Assembly (NCBI GenBank): GCA_002336115.1 | Contig: DDEN01000061.1 | Coordinates: 64,823 to 128,822 of the forward strand | Direction: 5' to 3' | DNA: 64,000 nt | From: Chitinophagaceae bacterium UBA1953 | GTDB lineage: Bacteria; Bacteroidota; Bacteroidia; Chitinophagales; Chitinophagaceae | Shown: positions 51,454-59,235 of the stretch, in pieces | Numbering within the stretch: position 1 is the stretch's first letter | Layout: each line of letters opens with the position of its first letter | Notes under the pieces: model-generated | Databases searched by the model: none | What the model saw: only the letters and a program-made list of their open reading frames with translations | Told to the model about the DNA's origin: nothing | Made by a program: the position numbers and the translations under genes

Positions 51454-52131
51454 ATGCAAAAATCCACGTTTGTTTTTCTTGCGTTGTTACTGATGCTTAC
51501 TTCCGTTGATTGTAAAAAAAATAGTGGAGGAGGTTCTCCTGTTACTGCAGATACTTACCAGCCGACAACAACAGGCAGCGAATGGAATTATACAACAACA
51601 GGGTCTGGAGCAGGAACTTTTAAATTAACAGCAACGGCAACTGACACTGTTATAAATTCACATACATACAGGATTTGTACAAACAATAATGGTCAGAATA
51701 TATATTACAATAAGTCGGGAAATGAGTATTACAGGTATGGACGATTTGCAGAATTAAATAATGAATCGCTTGAATTGTTGTACCTGAAAGATAACTTATC
51801 TGTAGGCCAGTCGTGGACAGAAACAAAAACAGTTAATGCAACTGTTACCGGCTACGGTACAATTCCTGTAACAGCGGTCTTTGTTTTTACGGTTGCTGAA
51901 AAGGAAATTACACATGTGGTTGGTTCGTTAACATTTTCAAACGTAATCAAGGTAACCGCTGTGCCTTCGTTTAGTGCATACCTAGCATCTATTCCTGTTG
52001 CTTCTTCAACGTTAGAATATTATTATGCAAAAAACATTGGACTTGTACATAGTATTACAGCACTGAATATTCCTGCTGCTTCGGTTAATTTCAGTTCAGA
52101 AACAAAACTTACTTCTTATAGCATAAAGTAG
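51454..52131 (+). CDS. Lipoprotein with beta-rich domain, unknown function
   Basis: 225 residues from the ATG at 51454. Leader MQKSTFVFLALLLMLTSVDC ends in a lipobox-type cysteine. The body is threonine/serine-rich beta structure: WNYTTTGSGAGTFKLTATAT, then LKDNLSVGQSWTETKTVN and TFSNVIKVTAVPSF. Such lipoproteins with a GSEWxY opening are common in Bacteroidota. Monocistronic; its last base abuts the stop of the convergent DUF2304 gene. Confidence 0.75.
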   Translation: MQKSTFVFLALLLMLTSVDCKKNSGGGSPVTADTYQPTTTGSEWNYTTTGSGAGTFKLTATATDTVINSHTYRICTNNNGQNIYYNKSGNEYYRYGRFAELNNESLELLYLKDNLSVGQSWTETKTVNATVTGYGTIPVTAVFVFTVAEKEITHVVGSLTFSNVIKVTAVPSFSAYLASIPVASSTLEYYYAKNIGLVHSITALNIPAASVNFSSETKLTSYSIK

Positions 52132-52458
52132 TTAGTCTTGTTTTTCAGCCTCTTCAATTGTTTTCTCTCTTATCAGTTCTGTCAGTAATTGCTCCAATTT
52201 ACGGATACGGGAATAGAGTTTCAATACAACAAACACAAAGAGAACAATACAGAGATAAAAAACCAGATCGGCACCCCTGCCTACTCCTAACTTGTGGGCA
52301 ACAATATTCGACCAGTCCGGAAAAAGAATAAAAACAGTGGCTGTTGCGAAGAAAACGAGCAGTAATAAAACATCGGCAACCCGATTTCGGAATCGTACAT
52401 AGAAATACAGTGCCGTAAATAGCAAGCCGCTTAATAATATAAATTGAATTGGTGTCAC
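52132..52458 (-). CDS. DUF2304-family membrane protein
   Basis: 108 residues, GTG start at 52458 overlapping the GT2 stop by 4 bp. Three hydrophobic spans (PIQFILLSGLLFTALYFYV, ADVLLLLVFFATATVFILFP, LVFYLCIVLFVFVVLKLY) and a C-terminal coiled helix (SRIRKLEQLLTELIREK). DUF2304 proteins are usually beside a polyprenyl-phosphate GT2, as here, and may anchor or assist it. Confidence 0.88.
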   Translation of the reverse strand: MTPIQFILLSGLLFTALYFYVRFRNRVADVLLLLVFFATATVFILFPDWSNIVAHKLGVGRGADLVFYLCIVLFVFVVLKLYSRIRKLEQLLTELIREKTIEEAEKQD

Positions 52459-53138
52459 TCGAAAAATTTATGTAAAATTAAATCATATAAAATTCTGATG
52501 CTTTGCCAGATTGTTTGCCCTTTCTTTTTTGAATATTCTGTATAAATAATCTGTACGGGTATTTCTTTGTACTTCAAGTTTTTTTTCTTTACCCAGAAAA
52601 GAATTTCTGAAGCATGTGCCATTCGGTTTTCTTTGATTGTAAGTGTTTTTGCGGCATCAATTGTTAATGCACGCAGCCCGTTGTGGGCATCTGTTAACAG
52701 AATACCTGTAAAAAGAAAATTTATATAACGTGCAATGTTGAGAACTATTTTTTTTGCAAATGGGATCTTGTTTTTTGATTCGCCCAGAAATCGGGAGCCA
52801 AAAACTATGTCAGCCTTGCGAGAAATTAATGGTTCGATTAGTAGTGGAATATCTTTTGCAGAGTGCTGCCCGTCTGCATCAAAATGTACTATAATATCTG
52901 CGCCCTGCATCAACGAAAATTTTGTTCCGGTTTGCAATGAAGCGCCCTGGCCAAGATTTATTCTGTGTCGCAAAAAATCAACTTCAAGGTTTTCAAGATA
53001 TTTTTTTTGGTTTTCTGTTGAGCCATCATCGACTATTACAATCCTGTAGCCTTCGTGAAATAAAGAAAGAACCGTTTCACGCAGAACGTTATTCTCATTA
53101 AAAACCGGGATAACAATAAAAATCCTTGATTTCTGCAT
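52455..53138 (-). CDS. GT2-family glycosyltransferase (polyprenyl-phosphate type)
   Basis: 227 residues, cytosolic GT-A fold. IFIVIPVFNENNVLRETVLS, IVIVDDGSTE, and the metal-binding D87-x-D89 (VHFDADGQHS). The order NLGQGASLQTGTKF and IVFGSRFLGESKNKIPFAK is like dolichyl-phosphate mannose/glucose synthases. Makes a lipid-linked sugar, presumably for the GT-C enzyme encoded upstream. The sugar is not deducible. No membrane helix of its own, which fits a DUF2304 partner. Confidence 0.93.
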   Translation of the reverse strand: MQKSRIFIVIPVFNENNVLRETVLSLFHEGYRIVIVDDGSTENQKKYLENLEVDFLRHRINLGQGASLQTGTKFSLMQGADIIVHFDADGQHSAKDIPLLIEPLISRKADIVFGSRFLGESKNKIPFAKKIVLNIARYINFLFTGILLTDAHNGLRALTIDAAKTLTIKENRMAHASEILFWVKKKNLKYKEIPVQIIYTEYSKKKGQTIWQSIRILYDLILHKFFE

Positions 53139-53152
53139 TCAGAATTAGTTTG

Positions 53153-54766
53153 TCAATTTGTTTTTGAAGGGTTAACCGTAAGTATGTAAATTCTGCTTTT
53201 TGTACCAAAAAAAACCAAATCTGCTTTTGTTTCTTTTATAAAAGCGCTGTCTTTTTTATCGGTTTTTTCTTTAGTAATATATGCCAACAGTACAGGGTTG
53301 CTGGTTTGAAGTGTTTTTAATTTCAATAAAACGGTTTTGTCAATTATTGAGTAGTTTTTATAAATAGGAAGGTATAAAAAATCTTTATTACCTGCTCCAA
53401 CTACGGGTAAGCCTGTGCTGTCAATAAGCTGTTGAATTTTGTATGTGATAAGTAATCTTTCATTGTCCCATAGTTGCTTGGTTTCAGGCAAATTTCCTGT
53501 ATATGTATTATAAAGAAATTTTGTCCAGAGAGAGTAGTTAAATGTGAGAATCAGCAGTAGTATAACGGACCGGAACCTGAAAATATCAGTTCTTTCTTCT
53601 GTTATTTTTGCAAGTAACAGAAGCACAGATAGTGTAATTGGAAGAAAATATCTTGCTTCGCTGATATAAGTAAAAGAAAACCAGCTTTCGCCCTGAGCGT
53701 GAAATCTGACAGATAAAATCAGAAGAAGAGTAAAAGCAGTAGTTGATGAAATAAATAAAAGCATTTCAACCAACCCTTTATTGTTTTTCTGAAACCAAGA
53801 ATCAAAAATTATGTTTTTTATTCTTTGAAAATAGAAGAACAGGAAACCCAGAGTAATCAGCCAGATGAGAATTTTGTAAAGGAGAAAATACGTTATATCT
53901 AAGTTTGTTAAATGGTTTTCCAAATATGTTACAGGAAAAAAGCCTTTAAGTATGAAAGCATAGATTTTGAAAATATTCTCTGGAAAAAAACCCCTGATGT
54001 CATCTGCTATATAAACAGCACCGCCAGAGTTTAAAAAACTAATGGATATCTGAAGTGCGATAAGAAAGAAAACCAAAAGAAGCGAATACAGCCCGTTTTT
54101 AATGAGTTTTTTTTCTTTTGTTATAACAGCTTTGGTTAGCAGAATGGCCGGGAAGATAAAAATCAGCGGATAGTATTGATATCGAAAAGCCGCTGGTAAG
54201 AAAAAAACAAGTGAAAAGAGAAGGCTTTTCCAGAAAGAAAAAACTGAAGCCGTAAGCAATTGATAACAGCAGTAGATGCTTAATAAATAAAATACAGAAC
54301 TATACAAATCAGAAATGCCAAGCCCGAAAAAAGGATCCGGATTTACCGCCAATATAAGCCAAAGAATAATGCTTGTTTTTTTTTTCAAGCCAAGTATTCT
54401 TACAATCAACCGAAGAGTCACAAATAGAGCTAAAATTCCAAAAACCATTAAAAGCAAATCAGCGTTTTTTTCTGAATTTGTTATGTATGTAAATAGCGAT
54501 AAAAGCAGAGCAGTTAGAGGAGGCCACTGTTTCATTAAATGATAACACTGCTCTGACAGATCTGAAGCGTTGCTCGTAAGAAATGTCAACCCATTATGTT
54601 GCAGGAAATTCTCTGCTGCAACATGTTGCATATCATGATCGGTTCCGCCAGTAGGATAAACATATACAAAAAATAAGCGGCAGCATACTGCAAAAAGAAA
54701 AGCAACAACTTCTTTATTCCCAAAAAATTGCTTTAGTTTTTCTGTATAATATGCTATTGTTATCAT
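53153..54766 (-). CDS. GT-C-type membrane glycosyltransferase
   Basis: 537 residues with about eleven predicted membrane spans. The first extracytoplasmic loop has GGTDHDMQHVAAENFLQ, in which acidic residues match the GT-C catalytic position. LLLMVFGILALFVTLRLIV and SSVFYLLSIYCCYQLL are two of the spans. It would use a polyprenyl-phosphate sugar from the GT2 enzyme encoded 14 bp downstream. Overlaps the DUF3089 gene by 4 bp. Low sequence conservation, so the acceptor is unknown; base composition looks more AT-rich than flanking housekeeping genes. Confidence 0.8.
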   Translation of the reverse strand: MITIAYYTEKLKQFFGNKEVVAFLFAVCCRLFFVYVYPTGGTDHDMQHVAAENFLQHNGLTFLTSNASDLSEQCYHLMKQWPPLTALLLSLFTYITNSEKNADLLLMVFGILALFVTLRLIVRILGLKKKTSIILWLILAVNPDPFFGLGISDLYSSVFYLLSIYCCYQLLTASVFSFWKSLLFSLVFFLPAAFRYQYYPLIFIFPAILLTKAVITKEKKLIKNGLYSLLLVFFLIALQISISFLNSGGAVYIADDIRGFFPENIFKIYAFILKGFFPVTYLENHLTNLDITYFLLYKILIWLITLGFLFFYFQRIKNIIFDSWFQKNNKGLVEMLLFISSTTAFTLLLILSVRFHAQGESWFSFTYISEARYFLPITLSVLLLLAKITEERTDIFRFRSVILLLILTFNYSLWTKFLYNTYTGNLPETKQLWDNERLLITYKIQQLIDSTGLPVVGAGNKDFLYLPIYKNYSIIDKTVLLKLKTLQTSNPVLLAYITKEKTDKKDSAFIKETKADLVFFGTKSRIYILTVNPSKTN

Positions 54767-55851
54767 TTACTGAGAGTTCCTTTTGTATATTGTTCAAGTC
54801 TCTGCTGAACATTTTCTCTGATATTTTTATAGTAAAGATTTATGTCTCCTGGGTGATAGTTTTTTTTCCTGCTCAGCAATATAAAACTGAAGGGAAATCT
54901 TGGCCTGTTTGTCCAGAGTACACCATGAGCAATTTTTGCACTGTTTGAATGAATGGTAAGTTTGTTGAATTTAAAGAAAATGGATCCCATGTTTTGTTTT
55001 CTTGAAATTGTAATGCTATCCATTTTCCAGCTTAACGGATTAACCACCCAGGAACTGTTGTTTTCATTTTTAACATGTGGGGCTATGTATCCGGTTTTAA
55101 ATGTACGCCATGTTACAAAGCAACCAGTTGCTGTATCAACAGGACATGGCTTTATTGTTGCAGAATATGTTTTCGGAACTGAAAATCCTATAAGATACGC
55201 ACAGACTAATTGTTTCTGTAGGGGAGTGTTCTCAAAATATTCTTTCAGCAACCTGATGCAATGAAATGTTCCTTGGCTGTGGGATGCAATGATGATGGGT
55301 CTGCCGTGATTGTAATTTTGCAAATAATATTCAAAAGCGGCTTTAATGTCATTATACGCAATATCCAGTGCGGCTCTTGCTCTGCTTGTGTCTTCTGTAA
55401 AGAATGAATAAATGTGAGCCTGTCTGTAGCGGGGGGAAAAGATTCGGCAATGCTGGTTAAAAACACTTGCCTGATAGAGGATAGTTGTGTAATCAGTTTT
55501 CAAATTTAACTCTGCATCGTTAATGGGTGCATTCCAGAGAATATTTTTTGTTTCCTCTGAAGTAAGAGTGGTAGGGTGAACAAAAAAAACATCTGCAACA
55601 CTGTCTGTTTGTTCTTTTTGCATGGGTTTTGGTACACTGTCTGACGGATCTTTTTTCCACGGATGTGCTGCCCAGTATTTGAAATCTGAGTAATCTGGAG
55701 TTTCTGCTATACCCGAATATTTTTTTTGATATTCAGGCAACAATATTTTATAAGATGGGCTACAGGAATAAAAGGAAGAAGTGAATAGGAAAAAAAGAAG
55801 TAATGAATATTTTATATTAATCAAACGAGTATGATTTAAATTTTTGCGCAT
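54763..55851 (-). CDS. DUF3089-family alpha/beta-hydrolase-like lipoprotein
   Basis: 362 residues. Leader LLLFFLFTSSFYSC gives a probable lipid-anchored protein (after a basic MRKNLNHTR start). DUF3089 signatures: ADVFFVHPTTLTSEE, VFNQHCRIFSPRYRQAHIYS and the nucleophile elbow IIIASHSQGTFHCIRLLK (serine near residue 190). Esterase or lipase-like activity is predicted from fold; substrate unknown. First gene of the four-gene glycosylation operon. Confidence 0.88.
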   Translation of the reverse strand: MRKNLNHTRLINIKYSLLLFFLFTSSFYSCSPSYKILLPEYQKKYSGIAETPDYSDFKYWAAHPWKKDPSDSVPKPMQKEQTDSVADVFFVHPTTLTSEETKNILWNAPINDAELNLKTDYTTILYQASVFNQHCRIFSPRYRQAHIYSFFTEDTSRARAALDIAYNDIKAAFEYYLQNYNHGRPIIIASHSQGTFHCIRLLKEYFENTPLQKQLVCAYLIGFSVPKTYSATIKPCPVDTATGCFVTWRTFKTGYIAPHVKNENNSSWVVNPLSWKMDSITISRKQNMGSIFFKFNKLTIHSNSAKIAHGVLWTNRPRFPFSFILLSRKKNYHPGDINLYYKNIRENVQQRLEQYTKGTLSK

Positions 55852-55959
55852 GCTTTACTAAGGTATTAAATACAAAATTCTTATCATTTTTTTATTGAAG
55901 AAAGTTCTTTAGAAATTGATAAATTGCAAATGAAGATTGCCCTGTCTGTGTTTGGATAC

Positions 55960-56063
55960 ATGCAAAACAAAAGATTCTGAAATTAATACGTCACATACCA
56001 TTTTTAAAAGCAGTTTTATTTTATACACTTACTGCATTTGGAGGGCCTCAGGGTCATTTTGGG
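55960..56063 (+). other. Upstream in-frame chromate-transporter segment lacking a usable start
   Basis: From 55974 the frame of the gene at 56064 reads ILKLIRHIPFLKAVLFYTLT then AFGGPQGHFG, the conserved first helix of ChrA. The only nearby ATG (55960, MQNKRF then stop) is one base out of phase. Either one base has been lost near 55973-55977, or translation uses a rare start (ATT 55974 or CTG 55977). Confidence 0.6.
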
Positions 56064-57194
56064 ATGATGATGAAAACCTTCGTTAAAAAGAGGGGTGATG
56101 TTACTGAGCAGGAGCTTGTTGATCTCCTTTCTTTTTGTCAACTTTTACCCGGTGCAAGTTCAACACAAACTATTACTTTAATTGGCTATAAGCGTGGCGG
56201 GTTTGTGCTTGCGCTTATCACTTTCATTATTTGGATTACACCTGCAAGTCTTTTAATGGGGGGGCTTTCTTTTCTGGTACATTATTTTGACAGAAGGGCT
56301 TTGCATACAGATATATTTAAATTTCTTCAGCCAATGGCTGTTGGTTTTTTGGTTTTTGCAACATGGAACTCATACAAAATTGCTATTAACAATACCATCA
56401 CACGGGTAATTATGATTGTAGCGGCTTTGGCCGTTTTCATTTTTTTTAAACAGCCATGGGTGTTTCCTGTTATTCTGGTGCTTGGGGGTATTGTTACAAA
56501 CTTCAGCAATAAACGTATTCCTCAAAAAGATGTGCCGAGGAAAAAAATAAAGTGGGGAAACATCTGGGTTTTTGTTATTGTGTTTATCGTTGCGGGATTT
56601 TTGAGTGCAACCGCACGGAAGCAAAATTGGGAGAATAGAAGAGCATATAATTTGTTTGAGAATTTTTATCGTTTTGGGAGTTTTGTTTTTGGCGGGGGGC
56701 AGGTGCTTGTACCAATGATGTATGAGCAGTTTGTAATAAGGGAAAAGACAAAATACATGTCCGGAGAAGAATTACTAACCGGGGCAGGTGTAGTACAGGG
56801 GGTTCCCGGTCCCGTGTTTTCAATGGCTGCGTATGCGGGGGGAATGGCTATGAGAGAACAAGGCAAAGGAATGCAGGCTCTTGGGGTTCTAATCGGTACT
56901 GTAGGTATTTTTTTGCCTAGCGCATTGCTTGTGCTTTTCTTTTTTCCAATCTGGAGTAATTTAAAAAAATATGCTGTTGTGTACCGTTCCCTTGAGGGGA
57001 TCAACGCTGCAGCGGTCGGCTTGCTGATTGCATCTGCTTTTTATCTTACAAAAGACATTTCAATTCTCGAATTAAAAGCAATCAGCTACTTAAATATTGT
57101 TGTAATCTTTTTGACAACCATATTATTAAGCACTACAAAAATTCCCCCACCTGTAATTGCGCTTGTGTGTCTTTTACTTGGATGGGTCTTTTAA
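56064..57194 (+). CDS. Chromate transporter family membrane protein (ChrA-like, bidomain), N-terminus uncertain
   Basis: 376 residues from the first ATG; the true protein probably begins about 30 residues earlier (see preceding segment). Two homologous halves: half 1 with FVKKRGDVTEQELVDLLSFC, LLPGASSTQTITLIGYKRGG; half 2 with RFGSFVFGGGQVLVPMMYEQ and GVVQGVPGPVFSMAAYAGGM. About ten membrane spans. CHR family proteins export chromate or act as anion transporters. The 3' end overlaps nadD by 21 bp tail to tail. The start problem may make this a pseudogene. Confidence 0.85.
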   Translation: MMMKTFVKKRGDVTEQELVDLLSFCQLLPGASSTQTITLIGYKRGGFVLALITFIIWITPASLLMGGLSFLVHYFDRRALHTDIFKFLQPMAVGFLVFATWNSYKIAINNTITRVIMIVAALAVFIFFKQPWVFPVILVLGGIVTNFSNKRIPQKDVPRKKIKWGNIWVFVIVFIVAGFLSATARKQNWENRRAYNLFENFYRFGSFVFGGGQVLVPMMYEQFVIREKTKYMSGEELLTGAGVVQGVPGPVFSMAAYAGGMAMREQGKGMQALGVLIGTVGIFLPSALLVLFFFPIWSNLKKYAVVYRSLEGINAAAVGLLIASAFYLTKDISILELKAISYLNIVVIFLTTILLSTTKIPPPVIALVCLLLGWVF

Positions 57195-57764
57195 TTTGTA
57201 ATACCCTGTTTTTTCAATTTCATCACAAACAATATCCGGAACAAGATAACGGATTGACTTACCTTCTTGCGCTAACTCACGTATATGTGTAGCCGAAATT
57301 TCCAGTAAAGGAGCCTTTAGGAAAAAGACATTCGGAGGGCTGTCGGCCGGATTCTGAAACCCAGGGCGCTCGTAAACATAGATCGGATAATCTTTAATAA
57401 TCTTATCTCCGTTTTTCCAATTTGCCATATTTTGCCAACTATCACTACCTACAATAATTGCGTATTCATGCTGCGGGAATTTTTCTTTTAAATAAGTGAG
57501 TGTATTTATGGTAAACGACGGCTTGGGCAGCCTGAATTCTATATCACTTGCTTTTAGCCTCGGCGAGTGTTCTATTGCAAGGTTTACTAAATGAAGCCGG
57601 TCGTATTCGTTGAGAAGTTGTTTTTGGGTTTTTAATGGGTTTTGTGGCGAAACAATAAGCCAGACCTGAGAAATATCTGTTTCATTCAGGATGTGTTGGG
57701 CAATAATCAGGTGGCCGGTATGTATCGGATTAAATGAGCCAAAATATAGTCCAATTTTTGACAA
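57174..57764 (-). CDS. nadD: Nicotinate-nucleotide adenylyltransferase
   Basis: 196 residues, TTG start at 57764, 11 bp after the FeoA stop. Transfers AMP from ATP to NaMN for NAD synthesis. HxGH motif at 15-18 (GSFNPIHTGHLIIAQ) and the S-x-T-x-I-R motif (ISATHIRELAQ, about 164) are present; WLIVSPQNPLK and VGSDSWQNMANWKN complete the signature. Length normal. Overlaps the chrA-like gene's 3' end. Confidence 0.95.
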   Translation of the reverse strand: MSKIGLYFGSFNPIHTGHLIIAQHILNETDISQVWLIVSPQNPLKTQKQLLNEYDRLHLVNLAIEHSPRLKASDIEFRLPKPSFTINTLTYLKEKFPQHEYAIIVGSDSWQNMANWKNGDKIIKDYPIYVYERPGFQNPADSPPNVFFLKAPLLEISATHIRELAQEGKSIRYLVPDIVCDEIEKTGYYKLKDPSK

Positions 57765-57775
57765 AATATTGAATA

Positions 57776-58012
57776 TCAGTTTTTTATTATTTCCACCCAG
57801 ATGCTTTCCGCTTCTTCAATGCGTAAACTTAACTGGTAGTCTGCCACCTTAATGCTCATTGGGTCCCCAAGCGGAGCCTTCATTTCCACCAAGATTTCCT
57901 CACCCGGTACGCAACCCATTTCCATTAATTTTAAAAGCAGGTCGTCGTTTTCAAAAGAGTGAACGATTGCACATTGTCCTGGCACTAGCTCCGATAATCT
58001 TTTTAAGTCCAT
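57776..58012 (-). CDS. feoA: FeoA-domain protein
   Basis: 78 residues from the ATG at 58012; a longer reading begins in ybeY. SH3-like FeoA domain: KRLSELVPGQCAIVHSF, LLLKLMEMGCVPGEEILVEM and YQLSLRIEEAESIWVEI. Assists FeoB in ferrous-iron uptake, but FeoB is encoded 18 kb away. It is followed by nadD in the same direction, so is likely co-transcribed with it. Confidence 0.9.
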   Translation of the reverse strand: MDLKRLSELVPGQCAIVHSFENDDLLLKLMEMGCVPGEEILVEMKAPLGDPMSIKVADYQLSLRIEEAESIWVEIIKN

Positions 58013-58060
58013 TTGCAAATGTATTATTTCCCTTTTTGAAACTTTCCCGAATTTTGAGAT

Positions 58061-58498
58061 ATGAACAAGGCTAAAAAAGTTAATTTTTTTTACCAGGATG
58101 TTTCTTTCCAATTTGCATCGAGGCAACAATTAAAGCTGTTTATTGAGCAGCTTTTCAAAAAGGAAAAGCACATTCTTAAAGAACTTAATGTTATTTTCTG
58201 TACCGACGAGGCTTTGTTGAAAATCAATAATGATTTTTTGAAGCATAATTATTATACAGATATTATTACGTTCCCCCTTTCCGAAGCTGGAGAGCCGATA
58301 GAGGCTGAGCTTTATATCAGTATTGACAGGATTAAAGAAAATGCCGAACAATTTAGAATTTCTTTTAGAAGAGAGCTTCACAGGGTTGTATTTCATGGGT
58401 GCCTGCATCTTGTTGGCTACAATGACAAATCTTCACAACAAATTAAGATCATAAGAGAACGGGAGGACTACTATTTGCGTTCATATTTCGGCAAATGA
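58061..58498 (+). CDS. ybeY: rRNA maturation endoribonuclease YbeY
   Basis: 145 residues. Zinc-dependent single-strand RNase needed for 16S rRNA 3' maturation and ribosome quality control. Signatures: NVIFCTDEALLKINNDFLKH, TDIITFPL and the metal site RVVFHGCLHLVGYNDKSSQQ. The third histidine of H-x3-H-x5-H is replaced (GYND instead of GYDH), as in other Bacteroidota YbeY proteins. Confidence 0.94.
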   Translation: MNKAKKVNFFYQDVSFQFASRQQLKLFIEQLFKKEKHILKELNVIFCTDEALLKINNDFLKHNYYTDIITFPLSEAGEPIEAELYISIDRIKENAEQFRISFRRELHRVVFHGCLHLVGYNDKSSQQIKIIREREDYYLRSYFGK

Positions 58499-58504
58499 AT
58501 TTAT

Positions 58505-59167
58505 ATGCGCAGAATCTTATTTGTTACCTCTTTTTTCTCTTTACTTTTTTTATCGTGCTTTTCTCAGGGTGTAGTGACTTTAAGAGATAAAGAGTTTGTT
58601 TATAACCCAATTGTTGATAGTACTATTTGGAAAAAACTGAATACATCAACCTTTTTCACGCAACTACAACCGTCTCAAAAAGAGTTTTTTTATTGGGTAA
58701 ATGTTTTCAGAAAATCCCCCCACAGTTTTTTTAATAAAGAAATAGCAGCCTTTTTGAATCAATATCCTGAGGCTAATACGAGTGAAGCAAAGTCGTTGCA
58801 AACCGATCTTTTGTTGCTTAAACCGCTTCCTTTTATAATGCCTGATGAGGGCTTAACTAAAATGAGCAGAAGGCACGCCGATGATCTTGCAAAAAGAGGA
58901 GGTTTAATATCACACGTTTCTTCAGATGGAAAAAGTTTTCAGAAAAGATTCAATGAGGCGGGCTTTTATCGTATAGGGGCTGAGAATATCTTTTATGGTT
59001 CTCCAAATCCACTTGAGGCATTGATTATTTTATTGATTGACCACGGCGTGCCGGACAAGGGCCATAGGCTCAATCTCATGGATTCTCGTTTTAATAGAAT
59101 GGGTGTTACCTCCTTACCTATTTCGTCCAGAAAAGTGATTTTGGTTCAGGAGCTTGGCGGGCTGTAA
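58505..59167 (+). CDS. Exported CAP-domain (SCP/PR1-like) protein
   Basis: 220 residues, signal peptide or lipoprotein leader (MRRILFVTSFFSLLFLSC). The CAP domain (70-215) has LTKMSRRHADDLAKRGGLIS, HVSSDGKSFQKRF, RIGAENIFYG and KGHRLNLMDSRFNRMGV, including the conserved histidine and glutamate. CAP proteins bind lipids or peptidoglycan or act as proteases; role here unknown. 7 bp after ybeY, so probably co-transcribed. The stop codon's last base begins the 49-bp palindrome. Confidence 0.88.
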   Translation: MRRILFVTSFFSLLFLSCFSQGVVTLRDKEFVYNPIVDSTIWKKLNTSTFFTQLQPSQKEFFYWVNVFRKSPHSFFNKEIAAFLNQYPEANTSEAKSLQTDLLLLKPLPFIMPDEGLTKMSRRHADDLAKRGGLISHVSSDGKSFQKRFNEAGFYRIGAENIFYGSPNPLEALIILLIDHGVPDKGHRLNLMDSRFNRMGVTSLPISSRKVILVQELGGL

Positions 59168-59215
59168 TGTTTCACGGGGCACAGTTTCACCGTGAAACTG
59201 TGCCCCGTGAAACAT
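59167..59215. repeat. 49-bp palindrome of parS-like half-sites
   Basis: 24-bp arms (59167-59190 and 59192-59215) are exact reverse complements around a single C at 59191. GTTTCAC occurs at 59169-59175 and 59184-59190, and GTGAAAC at 59192-59198 and 59207-59213, so the arms are built from half-sites like those of the ParB/Noc site TGTTTCACGTGAAACA. The inner pair (AGTTTCAC-C-GTGAAACT) is a parS-type site with one inserted base; the outer pair gives TGTTTCAC and GTGAAACA ends. It could also fold as a hairpin ending the upstream operon, but no T run follows. Confidence 0.8.
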
Positions 59216-59222
59216 ATCTTTG
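59215..59222 (+). promoter_or_regulatory. -7 promoter element of the HNH gene
   Basis: TATCTTTG starts at the last base of the palindrome, 13 bp before the ATG at 59236. The palindrome would cover the -33 region. Confidence 0.45.
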
Positions 59223-59235
59223 CATAAACAAGTTT

